This document shows, piece after piece, positions 27,696 to 36,270 of a DNA stretch of 64,000 nt. Position 1 is the stretch's first letter, and each line of letters begins with the position of its first letter. Both the position numbers and the translations under genes were made by a program. The notes under the pieces are model-generated. The model searched no databases. It worked only from the letters and a program-made list of their open reading frames with translations, and had not been told where the DNA came from. Origin of the DNA: MED-G105 sp965263305 (GTDB taxonomy: Bacteria; Pseudomonadota; Alphaproteobacteria; Caulobacterales; Parvularculaceae); assembly GCA_965263305.1 (NCBI GenBank), contig OZ253666.1, forward strand, positions 2,666,001 through 2,730,000, read 5' to 3'.

Positions 27696-29396
27696 ATGAC
27701 GCAGAACAATCTACCGGCGCCGGGTGCGCCAGATATCGAAATCGCACGGGCCGCGTCGATGGACCCGATTTTACCGTTGGCGAAGGAGCGCTTGGGCGTG
27801 CCGGCTGACGCACTCGTTCCCTATGGTCATCACAAAGCGAAATTATCGCTAGATTACATTTCGTCGGTGTCGTCACAGCCACGAGGTAAACTTGTCCTCG
27901 TCACGGCGATCACCCCGACGCCTGCCGGCGAGGGAAAAACAACCACTAGTGTTGGGTTGAACGATGGGCTGAACAAAATCGGCATGAAGTCGATGGTGTG
28001 TCTGCGCGAACCCTCCCTTGGGCCCTGTTTCGGCATGAAGGGCGGGGCGGCCGGCGGCGGGCGCGCTCAAGTGTTGCCCATGGAAGATATCAATTTGCAT
28101 TTTAATGGTGACTTCCACGCCATCACATCGGCCCATAGTTTGTTGGCGGCAATGATCGACAATCACATGCAATGGGGCAACGAGCTCAATATTGACCCGC
28201 GCCGTGTTGTGTGGCGTCGGGTCGTTGACATGAACGACCGGGCGTTGCGCAACATCAATGTCGGTCTTGGCGGGCCAACCCATGGCGTGCCGCGCGAGAC
28301 AGGATTTGATATCACGGTGGCCTCAGAAATCATGGCGATCCTTTGTCTTGCGACGGATTTAAAAGATCTCCAACGGCGCCTTGGCGATATTATCGTCGCG
28401 CGAAATTATAGCAAAAAACCGGTGACGGCCCGTGATGTTGGCGCTGACGGGGCAATGGCCGTACTGTTGAAAGACGCCCTGCAGCCGAACCTTGTGCAGA
28501 GCATTGAACATAATCCGGCGTTTATCCATGGCGGTCCGTTCGCGAACATCGCCCATGGCTGCAACTCGGTGATGGCGACCCAGACGGCCTTGCACCTCGC
28601 AGATGTTGTTGTCACCGAAGCAGGCTTTGGCGCTGATCTGGGGGCGGAGAAATTTCTTGATATCAAATGCCGTCAGTCCGGATTGCGGCCTGACGCCGTC
28701 GTTCTTGTCGCGACGATCAGAGCGTTGAAGATGCAGGGCGGGGTGGCCAAGGCCGATCTCGGTGATCCAAACCCTGACGCTGTTAAACGCGGATCGGTCA
28801 ACATTATTCGACACATTGAGAATTTGAAAAAATTCGGCGTGTCGCCCGTTGTGGCGATTAATCATTTCATCAAGGACACCGATGATGAACTCGCAGTCCT
28901 TCAAAGCGTTTGCGAGGAACACGGTGTAAAATGGGCGCTTGCCAAACACTGGGCGGAAGGCGGCGAGGGCGCAGTCGCTTTGGCAAATGCCGTAAAGGCG
29001 CAACTCGATGAAGGCTCGCCCGATATCAAATTACTCTACCCGGATGATTTGCCGCTGGCGGAAAAAATTGAGACGGTGGCGAAAGAAATTTACCGCGCCG
29101 ACGGTATTTCGCTTTCGAGCGCCGCCGCGCGGAGTTTGAAAGAGTTTGAAACCTTAGGGTTTGGCGCGCTCCCGGTCTGTATCGCGAAGACGCAATATAG
29201 TTTTTCCACGGATCCGGCGAACAACGGCGCGCCGGCGGGGCATACGCTGGAGGTGCGTGAGGCGCGCCTTTCCGCTGGCGCTGGTTTCGTCGTGGCGGTT
29301 TGCGGGGACATCATGACGATGCCCGGCTTACCGAGAAAGCCCGCCTCTCTGGAAATTGGTCTTGACGAAAATGGCGAGATTGTTGGACTTGCCTAA
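27696..29396 (+). CDS. fhs: Formate-tetrahydrofolate ligase (10-formyl-THF synthetase)
   Basis: This enzyme links formate and THF with ATP; in methyl-group catabolism it can run in reverse, releasing formate and making ATP. The 566-residue protein has the ATP-binding loop TPTPAGEGKT at 73-82 and the folate-site blocks REPSLGPCFGMKGGAAGGG and EAGFGADLGAEKF, and ends with MPGLPRKP. Length is typical. It follows soxG and precedes betB by 71 bases on the same strand. With FolD and the formate dehydrogenase at 57314-63005 it completes a methylene-THF to CO2 route. Confidence 0.96.
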   Translation: MTQNNLPAPGAPDIEIARAASMDPILPLAKERLGVPADALVPYGHHKAKLSLDYISSVSSQPRGKLVLVTAITPTPAGEGKTTTSVGLNDGLNKIGMKSMVCLREPSLGPCFGMKGGAAGGGRAQVLPMEDINLHFNGDFHAITSAHSLLAAMIDNHMQWGNELNIDPRRVVWRRVVDMNDRALRNINVGLGGPTHGVPRETGFDITVASEIMAILCLATDLKDLQRRLGDIIVARNYSKKPVTARDVGADGAMAVLLKDALQPNLVQSIEHNPAFIHGGPFANIAHGCNSVMATQTALHLADVVVTEAGFGADLGAEKFLDIKCRQSGLRPDAVVLVATIRALKMQGGVAKADLGDPNPDAVKRGSVNIIRHIENLKKFGVSPVVAINHFIKDTDDELAVLQSVCEEHGVKWALAKHWAEGGEGAVALANAVKAQLDEGSPDIKLLYPDDLPLAEKIETVAKEIYRADGISLSSAAARSLKEFETLGFGALPVCIAKTQYSFSTDPANNGAPAGHTLEVREARLSAGAGFVVAVCGDIMTMPGLPRKPASLEIGLDENGEIVGLA

Positions 29397-29467
29397 ACGC
29401 TTGAGCAGGCTGTATCAGGCGCATTTAAAACGCTGCAAGTGAGATCAGCGGCAACCAAGAGTGCGAT

Positions 29468-30931
29468 ATGGTTCAGCTTCCAGATTTTAGTCACTTCATC
29501 GACGGGCGTCGGATCAAGGGCGACGGCGAGAAATTGCTTGTCTCCCGAAATCCCGCCACTGGCGAGGTGCTCGCAGAGCTTAAGCAGGCAAGTGTTTCGG
29601 AAGTCGACCTTGCCGTGCGCGCCGCTCAACAGGGGTTTGAAACCTGGTCAGCCATGAGCGGCGTTGAGCGCGCACGCATTTTGATGAAGGCCGTGGCGCT
29701 CCTACGCGAGAGAAATGATGATCTCGCCGTGATTGAAACCCTTGATACGGCCAAACCAATCCAGGAAACCCAAGCCGTTGATATTGTAACGGGTGCTGAC
29801 ACAATTGAGTTTTTCGCTGGGCTAGCCCCATCGCTGAGCGGTGACCATATTGATCTGGGATCGGCGTTTTTTTATACCCGCCGGGAGCCGTTAGGCATCT
29901 GCGCCGGGATTGGTGCTTGGAACTATCCGATCCAGATTGCCTGCTGGAAATCTGGCCCTGCGCTGGCCTGCGGCAATGCGATGATCTTTAAGCCGTCCGA
30001 AGAGACGATGTTAGGGGCTTTGCGCCTTGCTGAGATCTATCAAGAAGCAGGCGTTCCCGATGGCGTTTTTAATGTTTTGCAAGGTGATGGCGCCGTGGGA
30101 CGCGCCCTTGTGGAGCATCCAGAGATTGCGAAAGTCTCCATCACCGGTGAGGTGAACACCGGTAAAAAAATCATGGCGGGCGCCGCATCCACGCTAAAAC
30201 ATGTCACCATGGAACTCGGCGGAAAATCGCCGCTCATCATCTTTGCTGATTGTGATTTGGATAATGCTGTCTCAGCGGCGCTGATGGCGAATTTCTACTC
30301 CCAGGGGGAGGTGTGTTCAAATGGAACCCGCGTTTTTGTTGAGCGCGCCATTTATGACGAGTTCCTCAGTAAGCTGAATACACGCACGCGAAACATGCGG
30401 ATTGGAAACCCTGCGGATACTGAAACCCATGTCGGCGCGATGATCCATCGCGAGCATTTTGAAAAGGTCATGGGCTATATTCAGCTCGGCGTCGAAGAAG
30501 GCGCGAGGCTTGTCTGCGGCGGCAAGGCTGTGGAGGTGCCTGGCTGCGAACAGGGATGTTTTGTCGAACCAACGATCTTTGCCGATTGCCGTGACGATAT
30601 GAGGATCGCGCGCGAAGAAATATTCGGCCCCGTGATGACCGTTATGACGTTTGATGGGGAAGATGCAATCGTCAAGCGCGCCAATGATACGACGATGGGC
30701 CTCGCGGCGGGGGTTTTTACAAAAGACATTCAGCGCGCGCACCGCGTTGTCGCGAACTTGAAGGCGGGCGTCTGCTGGATTAACAATTACAATATCACGC
30801 CTAGCAACATGCCATTTGGGGGGTATAAGCAATCAGGCATTGGTCGCGAAAACGGCTTGGCCGCCATCGAGCACTATACCCAACTAAAATCCGTTTACGT
30901 TGAAATGGGCGACGTTGAGGCCCCTTATTGA
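29468..30931 (+). CDS. betB: Betaine aldehyde dehydrogenase
   Basis: This is a 487-residue NAD(P)-dependent aldehyde dehydrogenase. The cofactor and proton-relay block is GAWNYPIQIACWK. The catalytic general base lies in VTMELGGKSP, and the nucleophile is Cys283 in GEVCSNGTRVF. The C-terminal CWINNYNITPSNMPFGGYKQSG matches betaine aldehyde dehydrogenases rather than general aldehyde dehydrogenases. It would oxidise betaine aldehyde to glycine betaine. No choline dehydrogenase or oxidase (betA-like) is present in the window, so the aldehyde must come from an enzyme encoded elsewhere. It converges with a BCCT transporter gene. Confidence 0.92.
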   Translation: MVQLPDFSHFIDGRRIKGDGEKLLVSRNPATGEVLAELKQASVSEVDLAVRAAQQGFETWSAMSGVERARILMKAVALLRERNDDLAVIETLDTAKPIQETQAVDIVTGADTIEFFAGLAPSLSGDHIDLGSAFFYTRREPLGICAGIGAWNYPIQIACWKSGPALACGNAMIFKPSEETMLGALRLAEIYQEAGVPDGVFNVLQGDGAVGRALVEHPEIAKVSITGEVNTGKKIMAGAASTLKHVTMELGGKSPLIIFADCDLDNAVSAALMANFYSQGEVCSNGTRVFVERAIYDEFLSKLNTRTRNMRIGNPADTETHVGAMIHREHFEKVMGYIQLGVEEGARLVCGGKAVEVPGCEQGCFVEPTIFADCRDDMRIAREEIFGPVMTVMTFDGEDAIVKRANDTTMGLAAGVFTKDIQRAHRVVANLKAGVCWINNYNITPSNMPFGGYKQSGIGRENGLAAIEHYTQLKSVYVEMGDVEAPY

Positions 30932-30989
30932 TATTTTTTGATGGGCCCGATTCTATTTGATGTGCGGCCGTGAAAATTAAACCCGTTGA

Positions 30990-32588
30990 TCATTTCTTCT
31001 CAGACCGTGTCGCGCCCCGAAGCACGCGTTCCTCGGCGCGCAGGCCTTTATAAAGGCTCACGCAACAAACCAGTAAGACGATACTGAACGGGAGAGCGGC
31101 GAGAATTGTACCGGCCTGCAGGGCGTTAAGGGCCTCCGTTCCGCCGCTAAACAAAAGCATCGCGGCAGTTAACCCTAACATCAGCGCCCAGAAGATGCGC
31201 TGAAATACAGGTGCGGTGGTTTTTCCGCCAGCAGTAATGCTGTCGACCACTAATGCTCCTGAATCGGCAGATGTTGTGATGAAAACCAGCAGCAACAAAA
31301 TCGCAATGGTTGAGGTCACTTCGGATAACGGAAGGTTTGCGAGGAGGTGGAACAAGGTGAGCGAGGCATCCGTAACCCCGTTCGCGATGTCGCCAAGACC
31401 GGCGTCATATTGCTCGATCGCGCTTACACCGAAAGCGGTGAACCAAATTGCGCCGATGATGACCGGCGCGATGAGGGTGGTGGCGACATATTGGCGAATG
31501 GTTCGGCCCTTTGAGATACGAGCGATAAACATGCCCACAAACGGCGCCCAGGCAATCCACCACGCCCAATAAAAGATGGTCCATCCGTAAAAGAAATCGG
31601 TATCGGTGCGACCAAACCAGTTTGTGAGACGCGGGGTATCGAGAACATAGTTTTTAGCCGTATCGGCAATTGCCGTGAGTATTGTTGTTGTCGGTCCCAT
31701 TAACACCACAAAAACCAATAGGGCGAAGGCGAGCGCCATGTTGATATTGCTGAGCAGTTTCACGCCCCCATCCATGCCGCGAATGACTGAGACAACTGCA
31801 AGCCCTGTGATCGTGGCGATAAGGGCGAGTTGCATCGTTACGGTAGGGGTCAGGCCAAAAAGGTAGGCGAGCCCGCTCGTCGCTTGCGTCGCCCCCAAGC
31901 CGATTGATGTGGCGAGCCCGAAAATTGTGGAAGTAACCGCGAACAAGTCGATTATATGGCCCGGCCATCCCCATACGCGGTCACCGAGGAGGGGGTAAAA
32001 TGCTGATCGGATCGTCAGCGGTAAGCCCTTATTATAAGCGAAAAAGCCCAGCGTCAATCCGACAATGGCATAGACGCCCCAAGCCCAAAGCCCCCAATGA
32101 AACGTTGCCGTGCTGAGCGATAGGCGACGGGCATCATCCGTCGCGGGGGCGACATCAAGTGGGGCGCCGGATGCACCAGTGTAAAAGCTCAATGGCTCGG
32201 CGGCGCCATAGAACATGTAGCCAACACCAACGCCCGCCGCGAACAACATCGCAATCCATGACGCCAAACCAAAATCAGGCTTTGCGTCAACGCCGCCCAG
32301 ACGGATGCGGCCCAATGGCGATGCCGCAAAGGCGACGCAAAATAATACGGTCACCACGGGCGTGGCGGCAAACAACCAATAGAATGTTCGGATCGTCCAG
32401 GAACGTGCGCTTGACAGTGCGCCGTTAACGCCTGCGGGATCCAAGAGTGTAGCGCCAGCGAAAACAAGGACAAGGCTAGCGCACAAAAAGAAAACAGGGT
32501 TATGAATATCAAACCCAAGTATCTTTACATTATCCTGTCCTATTTTGTGTGAAGATTGATAACTCTCCGAATCAAGTCTTTCGCTCAT
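30990..32588 (-). CDS. BCCT family betaine/carnitine/choline transporter
   Basis: This 532-residue protein has about 12 membrane helices. It has the BCCT glycine box GVGVGY (119-124) followed by GAAEPLSFY, and the tryptophan-rich substrate segment WTIFYWAWWIAWAPFVGMF. The C-terminus is short and basic, without the long osmosensing tail of BetP. Such carriers import quaternary or tertiary amine zwitterions, usually coupled to sodium or protons. It diverges from the XRE-cupin regulator and its dehydrogenase operon, which suggests uptake of that operon's substrate. Which betaine it prefers cannot be read from sequence. The start codon lacks a strong Shine-Dalgarno. Confidence 0.92.
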   Translation of the reverse strand: MSERLDSESYQSSHKIGQDNVKILGFDIHNPVFFLCASLVLVFAGATLLDPAGVNGALSSARSWTIRTFYWLFAATPVVTVLFCVAFAASPLGRIRLGGVDAKPDFGLASWIAMLFAAGVGVGYMFYGAAEPLSFYTGASGAPLDVAPATDDARRLSLSTATFHWGLWAWGVYAIVGLTLGFFAYNKGLPLTIRSAFYPLLGDRVWGWPGHIIDLFAVTSTIFGLATSIGLGATQATSGLAYLFGLTPTVTMQLALIATITGLAVVSVIRGMDGGVKLLSNINMALAFALLVFVVLMGPTTTILTAIADTAKNYVLDTPRLTNWFGRTDTDFFYGWTIFYWAWWIAWAPFVGMFIARISKGRTIRQYVATTLIAPVIIGAIWFTAFGVSAIEQYDAGLGDIANGVTDASLTLFHLLANLPLSEVTSTIAILLLLVFITTSADSGALVVDSITAGGKTTAPVFQRIFWALMLGLTAAMLLFSGGTEALNALQAGTILAALPFSIVLLVCCVSLYKGLRAEERVLRGATRSEKK

Positions 32589-33182
32589 GCGAATCCACGC
32601 CCGCCAATTTGTTCTACTTACTTAAATACTAGGTTACCGTACTTTGTTCGGACTGTCGAATTTGGCGCGTGTCATCGATATTCTAACGCCCCTGCGGTTA
32701 AGCGCTCTAAATTTTTCGGGCATTTTGCCGCGTGCGCCGAGCGCATCGTTCACCGGATAAACGCCGCTTTTAGGGAGGTGGCATTGAGGAAATCGAATAA
32801 CGCCGTCGATTGCGACAAGTGTTTTTAATGCAATTGGCCTTATCTTTGTACCATTTCGCGAATTCCATTTGAATCGCGAAATATAAATAACTGTATACAG
32901 AATTTTCTCATCAATAAAAATTGAAGGATGATCGTTTCGGTACGTTCACCCGTAAAATGCAATGGAAAACTAAGGTTTTTGCTCACGCGCTCGCTCTTTT
33001 GAGAGCTCTCACGTAAGGCCGCTTCTAAAAGCACCTTTTTGAGAGCCTTTGTCTGCAAGAGCTTAGGGCGACCAGCAAGATTTTTTGCGGTTGCGAAAAA
33101 AAACGGTGAAAAATTTACCACCATGAAAAAGAGCTTGAAAATTTCATGATACTGCTATTGACTGCAAGGCAAGGAAAAGTGA
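32589..33182. other. Divergent control region between the BCCT gene and the XRE-cupin regulator
   Basis: This 594-base region has no convincing gene; a 94-codon reverse frame (32840-33124) looks random. It contains a 10-bp palindrome CTGTATACAG (32891-32900). It also contains two copies of TTTTGAGAGC (32997-33006 and 33037-33046) exactly 40 bases apart, the first extending into the palindrome GAGAGCTCTC. These are candidate operators for the regulator next door. Confidence 0.55.
32997..33046 (+). repeat. Direct repeat TTTTGAGAGC, 40-base period, upstream of the XRE-cupin gene
   Basis: Two exact 10-base copies start at 32997 and 33037. The spacing is close to four helical turns, so two bound dimers would face the same side of the DNA. 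The downstream copy is about 136 bases before the regulator's ATG. Confidence 0.45.
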
Positions 33183-33773
33183 ATGACCTCGGCTAATCAA
33201 CCAGAAAACCAATCACAGCAAAGCGCTCCAGGAATTGGCGGTGATCTGCGTGCTTTGCGCAAATCCCACAATTTAACACTGAGCGAATTGGCGCTGAAAA
33301 TTGGGCGTTCAGTGGGGTTTCTATCACAGGTTGAGCGGGGGTTGTCATCGCCTAGTATCGAAGATTTACGGGCGATTTCCGCCGCGTTTGATGTGCCCAT
33401 CGGCTGGTTTTTCGTAAACGAAAGCATCGACGAAACGGAGCGCGGCATTATCGTGCGCGCCGGCGGGCGGCGCAAAGTCGGTGCGAAAGAGGCCGGGCTC
33501 GTAGAGGAGTTGCTATCGCCAGATCTTGGCGGCGCATTTGAGATGTTCTTGTCTGTTTTTGAGCCCGGCGCCGGCATCGAACATGAAGTATCGCGTGATA
33601 CGGAAGAGGCCGGGTTTGTCGTCTCTGGCGCATTGGATTTGTGGATTAACGGACAGTTTTTCCATCTTCAGGCGGGCGATTCATTCCGCCTAGATCATAA
33701 GCCGTACCGGTGGCGTAACGCCGGCGATGAAGCGGCGACGGTTGTTTGGGTTGTAAGCCCTCCCATTTATTAA
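33183..33773 (+). CDS. XRE-family regulator with C-terminal cupin sensor domain
   Basis: This 196-residue protein has an N-terminal lambda-repressor-like helix-turn-helix (about 20-75; GRSVGFLSQVERGLSSPSIE) and a C-terminal cupin barrel (about 105-192; EHEVSRDTEEAGFVVSGALDLWI). This architecture is common for regulators of amine, polyamine and amino-acid catabolism, where the cupin senses a small molecule. An AAGGAAA ribosome-binding sequence precedes the ATG. It leads an operon, with the next gene starting 14 bases after its stop, and diverges from a BCCT transporter. It probably controls uptake and demethylation of one substrate; the ligand is unknown. Confidence 0.85.
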   Translation: MTSANQPENQSQQSAPGIGGDLRALRKSHNLTLSELALKIGRSVGFLSQVERGLSSPSIEDLRAISAAFDVPIGWFFVNESIDETERGIIVRAGGRRKVGAKEAGLVEELLSPDLGGAFEMFLSVFEPGAGIEHEVSRDTEEAGFVVSGALDLWINGQFFHLQAGDSFRLDHKPYRWRNAGDEAATVVWVVSPPIY

Positions 33774-33787
33774 GAGCGAGGAATGTT

Positions 33788-36220
33788 ATGTCGGATCTGC
33801 CGGCTCATGCGCGTGTTGTCATCATCGGGGGCGGTGTCGTTGGCGCATCCTGCCTGTATCACCTCGCAAAGGCAGGGTGGACGGATTGTTTGCTCATTGA
33901 AAAGAATGAATTGACCTCCGGATCAACCTGGCATGCGGCGGGCAATGTGCCCCGCTTTTCAACCTCCTGGGCTGTCATGAACATGCAGCGCTATTCGACA
34001 GATCTCTACCGCCGTCTCGGTGACGAGGTTGACTATCCGATGAACTATCATGTGACCGGGGCATTACGTCTTGGCCATACGAATGAGCGGCGTCTGGAGT
34101 TTGAACGTGTCGCGAGCATGGGGCGCCATCAAGGGATGGACATCCAGATGATCACGCCATCAGAAGCCAAGGCGCTTTTTCCCTTGATGGAAACCCATGA
34201 CTTATCGGGCATTCTGTATGATTCCTTAGACGGCGATATTGACCCTGCGCAATTGACCCAAGCGTTGGCCAAAGGCGCGCGCGACATGGGCGCTGCCATT
34301 AAGCGCTTTTGCGCCGTTACCGGCGCGCGTCGCGAGAATGACGAATGGGTGATCGAAACGGACAAGGGGGAGGTGCGCTGCGAATATGTTGTGAACGCAG
34401 CCGGCTACCGGGCGCGGGATGTCGGCGCGATGTTCGGCCGAACGGTGCCGATGATCACTATGGCCCATCAGTATATTCTTTTTGAAGAGCATGACGAAAT
34501 AAAAGCCTTCAACGAGGAAAAAGGCCATCGATTGCCGATGATTCGTGATGTTGATACGTCATATTATCTGCGGCAAGAAAAATTCGGACTAAACCTTGGG
34601 CCCTATGAACGCAACTGCAAGGCGCATTGGGTAACCCCGGATGATCCTATGCCGGATGACTTTTCATTCCAGCTTTATCCAGATGATTTGGAGCGTTTGG
34701 AGTACTACCTTGAGGACGCCATGGCGCGGGTGCCGGTGATGGCTCAAAGCGGTGTTGAAAACGTCATCAATGGACCAATTCCCTACACGCCCGATGGAAA
34801 TCCGTTAATCGGGCCGATGCCGGGCGTGCCGAACGCCTTTGAGGCTTGTGTCTTTACCTTCGGTATTTGCCAGGGAGGCGGGGCCGGAAAAGTGCTTACC
34901 GAATGGATCACGGAAGGTACAACCGAATGGGATATGTGGGCCGTTGACCCTCGGCGTTTTACAAAGCATGCGGAAGAACTGGATTACTGTCTTGCAAAAG
35001 GGATGGAAGTCTACGGCCATGAATACGCCATGCATTTCCCCCATCACGAATGGCCGGCCGGCAGGGATCGCAAAAAATCCACCCTCCATGATCGGCTTGT
35101 TGCGGCCGGCGGCCAGATGGGCCCGTATAATGGGTGGGAACGGGCGAACTGGTTTGCGAAAAACGGCGATGACATCTCTGAAGAAGCGACGCAAACATGG
35201 CGCAGAGAGGGTCCATGGCTTCAGCGGGTTAAAGAAGAAGTCGAAGCCGTACGCGATAATTGCGGCGTCTTAGCGATCACTGGGTTTTCTCGATACATTC
35301 TTAAGGGCGAGGGCGCCGTTCAGTGGCTTGACCAGCAAATGACCTCTCGCATGCCAAAAGTTGGACGCGTCGGTCTTGGTTATTTCGCCGATGATTTGGG
35401 GCGTATCGTGACGGAGATGACGATCGCGCCGCAGGCGGATGATGAAGTACGACTTATCACGGCGGCGTTTGCGCAATGGCATGATCACGATTTGATAAAA
35501 AATAGACTGCCCGACCATCTTACCATCACGGATGTCACCGATGACTATGAATGCCTTTTGGTCACGGGGCCAAATGCCCGATCGATCTTAGATGAAATCA
35601 CGGAAGGCGATTTGTCTAAGTCGTGGTTGAGTTTTCAGCATGCGACCGTTTTAGGGTTCGACGTGGCGCTCTTACGGGTCTCTTTCGTTGGTGAGCTAGG
35701 GTGGGAAATCCACTGCAAAAAAGAAAACGCCCCCGCGATATGGGATGCGGTGACAAAAGCGGGAGCGGCGCCGTTCGGCATGTACGCCCTCGACTCCATG
35801 CGCCTTGAGAAGGGCTATCGTTCCTGGAAAGGCGATCTGTCAACGGATTACACCGTTCTGGAGGGTGGACTTGATCGCTTTGTTAAATGGGATAAGCCAG
35901 AATTTACCGGTAAAAATGCCCTGCAAAATGAGAAACAGCGTGGTGTTTCCAAGCGGTTTGTGACCCTGGTCGTCGATGCTGAAGAGTACGATGCGCCGTA
36001 TATGTCCTCCCTCATGCTGAACGGTGAGGTTGTTGGTGAGACGACGTCCGGCGGTTGGGGCCATCGTGTGAATAAATCAATCGCCCTTGGGATGTTGCGG
36101 GCGGATTTGACTGAGCCGGGCACAACATTGGAAATTGATGTTTTTGGCACACGGTTGAAAGCGACGGTGCAGCCGGATCAACCCTTATGGGACCCGAAGA
36201 ATGAGCGCATACGCGCTTGA
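33788..36220 (+). CDS. Dimethylglycine/sarcosine dehydrogenase-like flavoprotein with GcvT domain (paralogue 2)
   Basis: This is an 810-residue FAD domain plus GcvT domain protein. The start at 33788 follows a GAGGAA Shine-Dalgarno; the frame opens 14 codons earlier inside the regulator gene. The FAD loop is GGGVVG and His49 lies in STWHAAG, the likely covalent-FAD site. After that motif it reads NVPRFSTSW, where paralogue 1 has LLPLFNMSY and paralogue 3 has LIAQLRASK. The substrate-side loop is therefore different, although the catalytic scaffold is shared. The GWERANWF motif and a C-terminal GELGWEIHC folate block are present. It belongs to the XRE-cupin operon with paralogue 3 and the second FolD, pointing to a dedicated N-methyl substrate. 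Confidence 0.85.
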   Translation: MSDLPAHARVVIIGGGVVGASCLYHLAKAGWTDCLLIEKNELTSGSTWHAAGNVPRFSTSWAVMNMQRYSTDLYRRLGDEVDYPMNYHVTGALRLGHTNERRLEFERVASMGRHQGMDIQMITPSEAKALFPLMETHDLSGILYDSLDGDIDPAQLTQALAKGARDMGAAIKRFCAVTGARRENDEWVIETDKGEVRCEYVVNAAGYRARDVGAMFGRTVPMITMAHQYILFEEHDEIKAFNEEKGHRLPMIRDVDTSYYLRQEKFGLNLGPYERNCKAHWVTPDDPMPDDFSFQLYPDDLERLEYYLEDAMARVPVMAQSGVENVINGPIPYTPDGNPLIGPMPGVPNAFEACVFTFGICQGGGAGKVLTEWITEGTTEWDMWAVDPRRFTKHAEELDYCLAKGMEVYGHEYAMHFPHHEWPAGRDRKKSTLHDRLVAAGGQMGPYNGWERANWFAKNGDDISEEATQTWRREGPWLQRVKEEVEAVRDNCGVLAITGFSRYILKGEGAVQWLDQQMTSRMPKVGRVGLGYFADDLGRIVTEMTIAPQADDEVRLITAAFAQWHDHDLIKNRLPDHLTITDVTDDYECLLVTGPNARSILDEITEGDLSKSWLSFQHATVLGFDVALLRVSFVGELGWEIHCKKENAPAIWDAVTKAGAAPFGMYALDSMRLEKGYRSWKGDLSTDYTVLEGGLDRFVKWDKPEFTGKNALQNEKQRGVSKRFVTLVVDAEEYDAPYMSSLMLNGEVVGETTSGGWGHRVNKSIALGMLRADLTEPGTTLEIDVFGTRLKATVQPDQPLWDPKNERIRA

Positions 36221-36270
36221 CCGTTTGAAACCAATTTATCCAACAGCGCTGTTGCGCCAATGAGGGCGTT

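Noticed and set aside
32840..33124. 94-codon reverse frame in the divergent BCCT/XRE region
   Set aside because: AT-rich, no family resemblance and no clear ribosome site; it overlaps likely operators.
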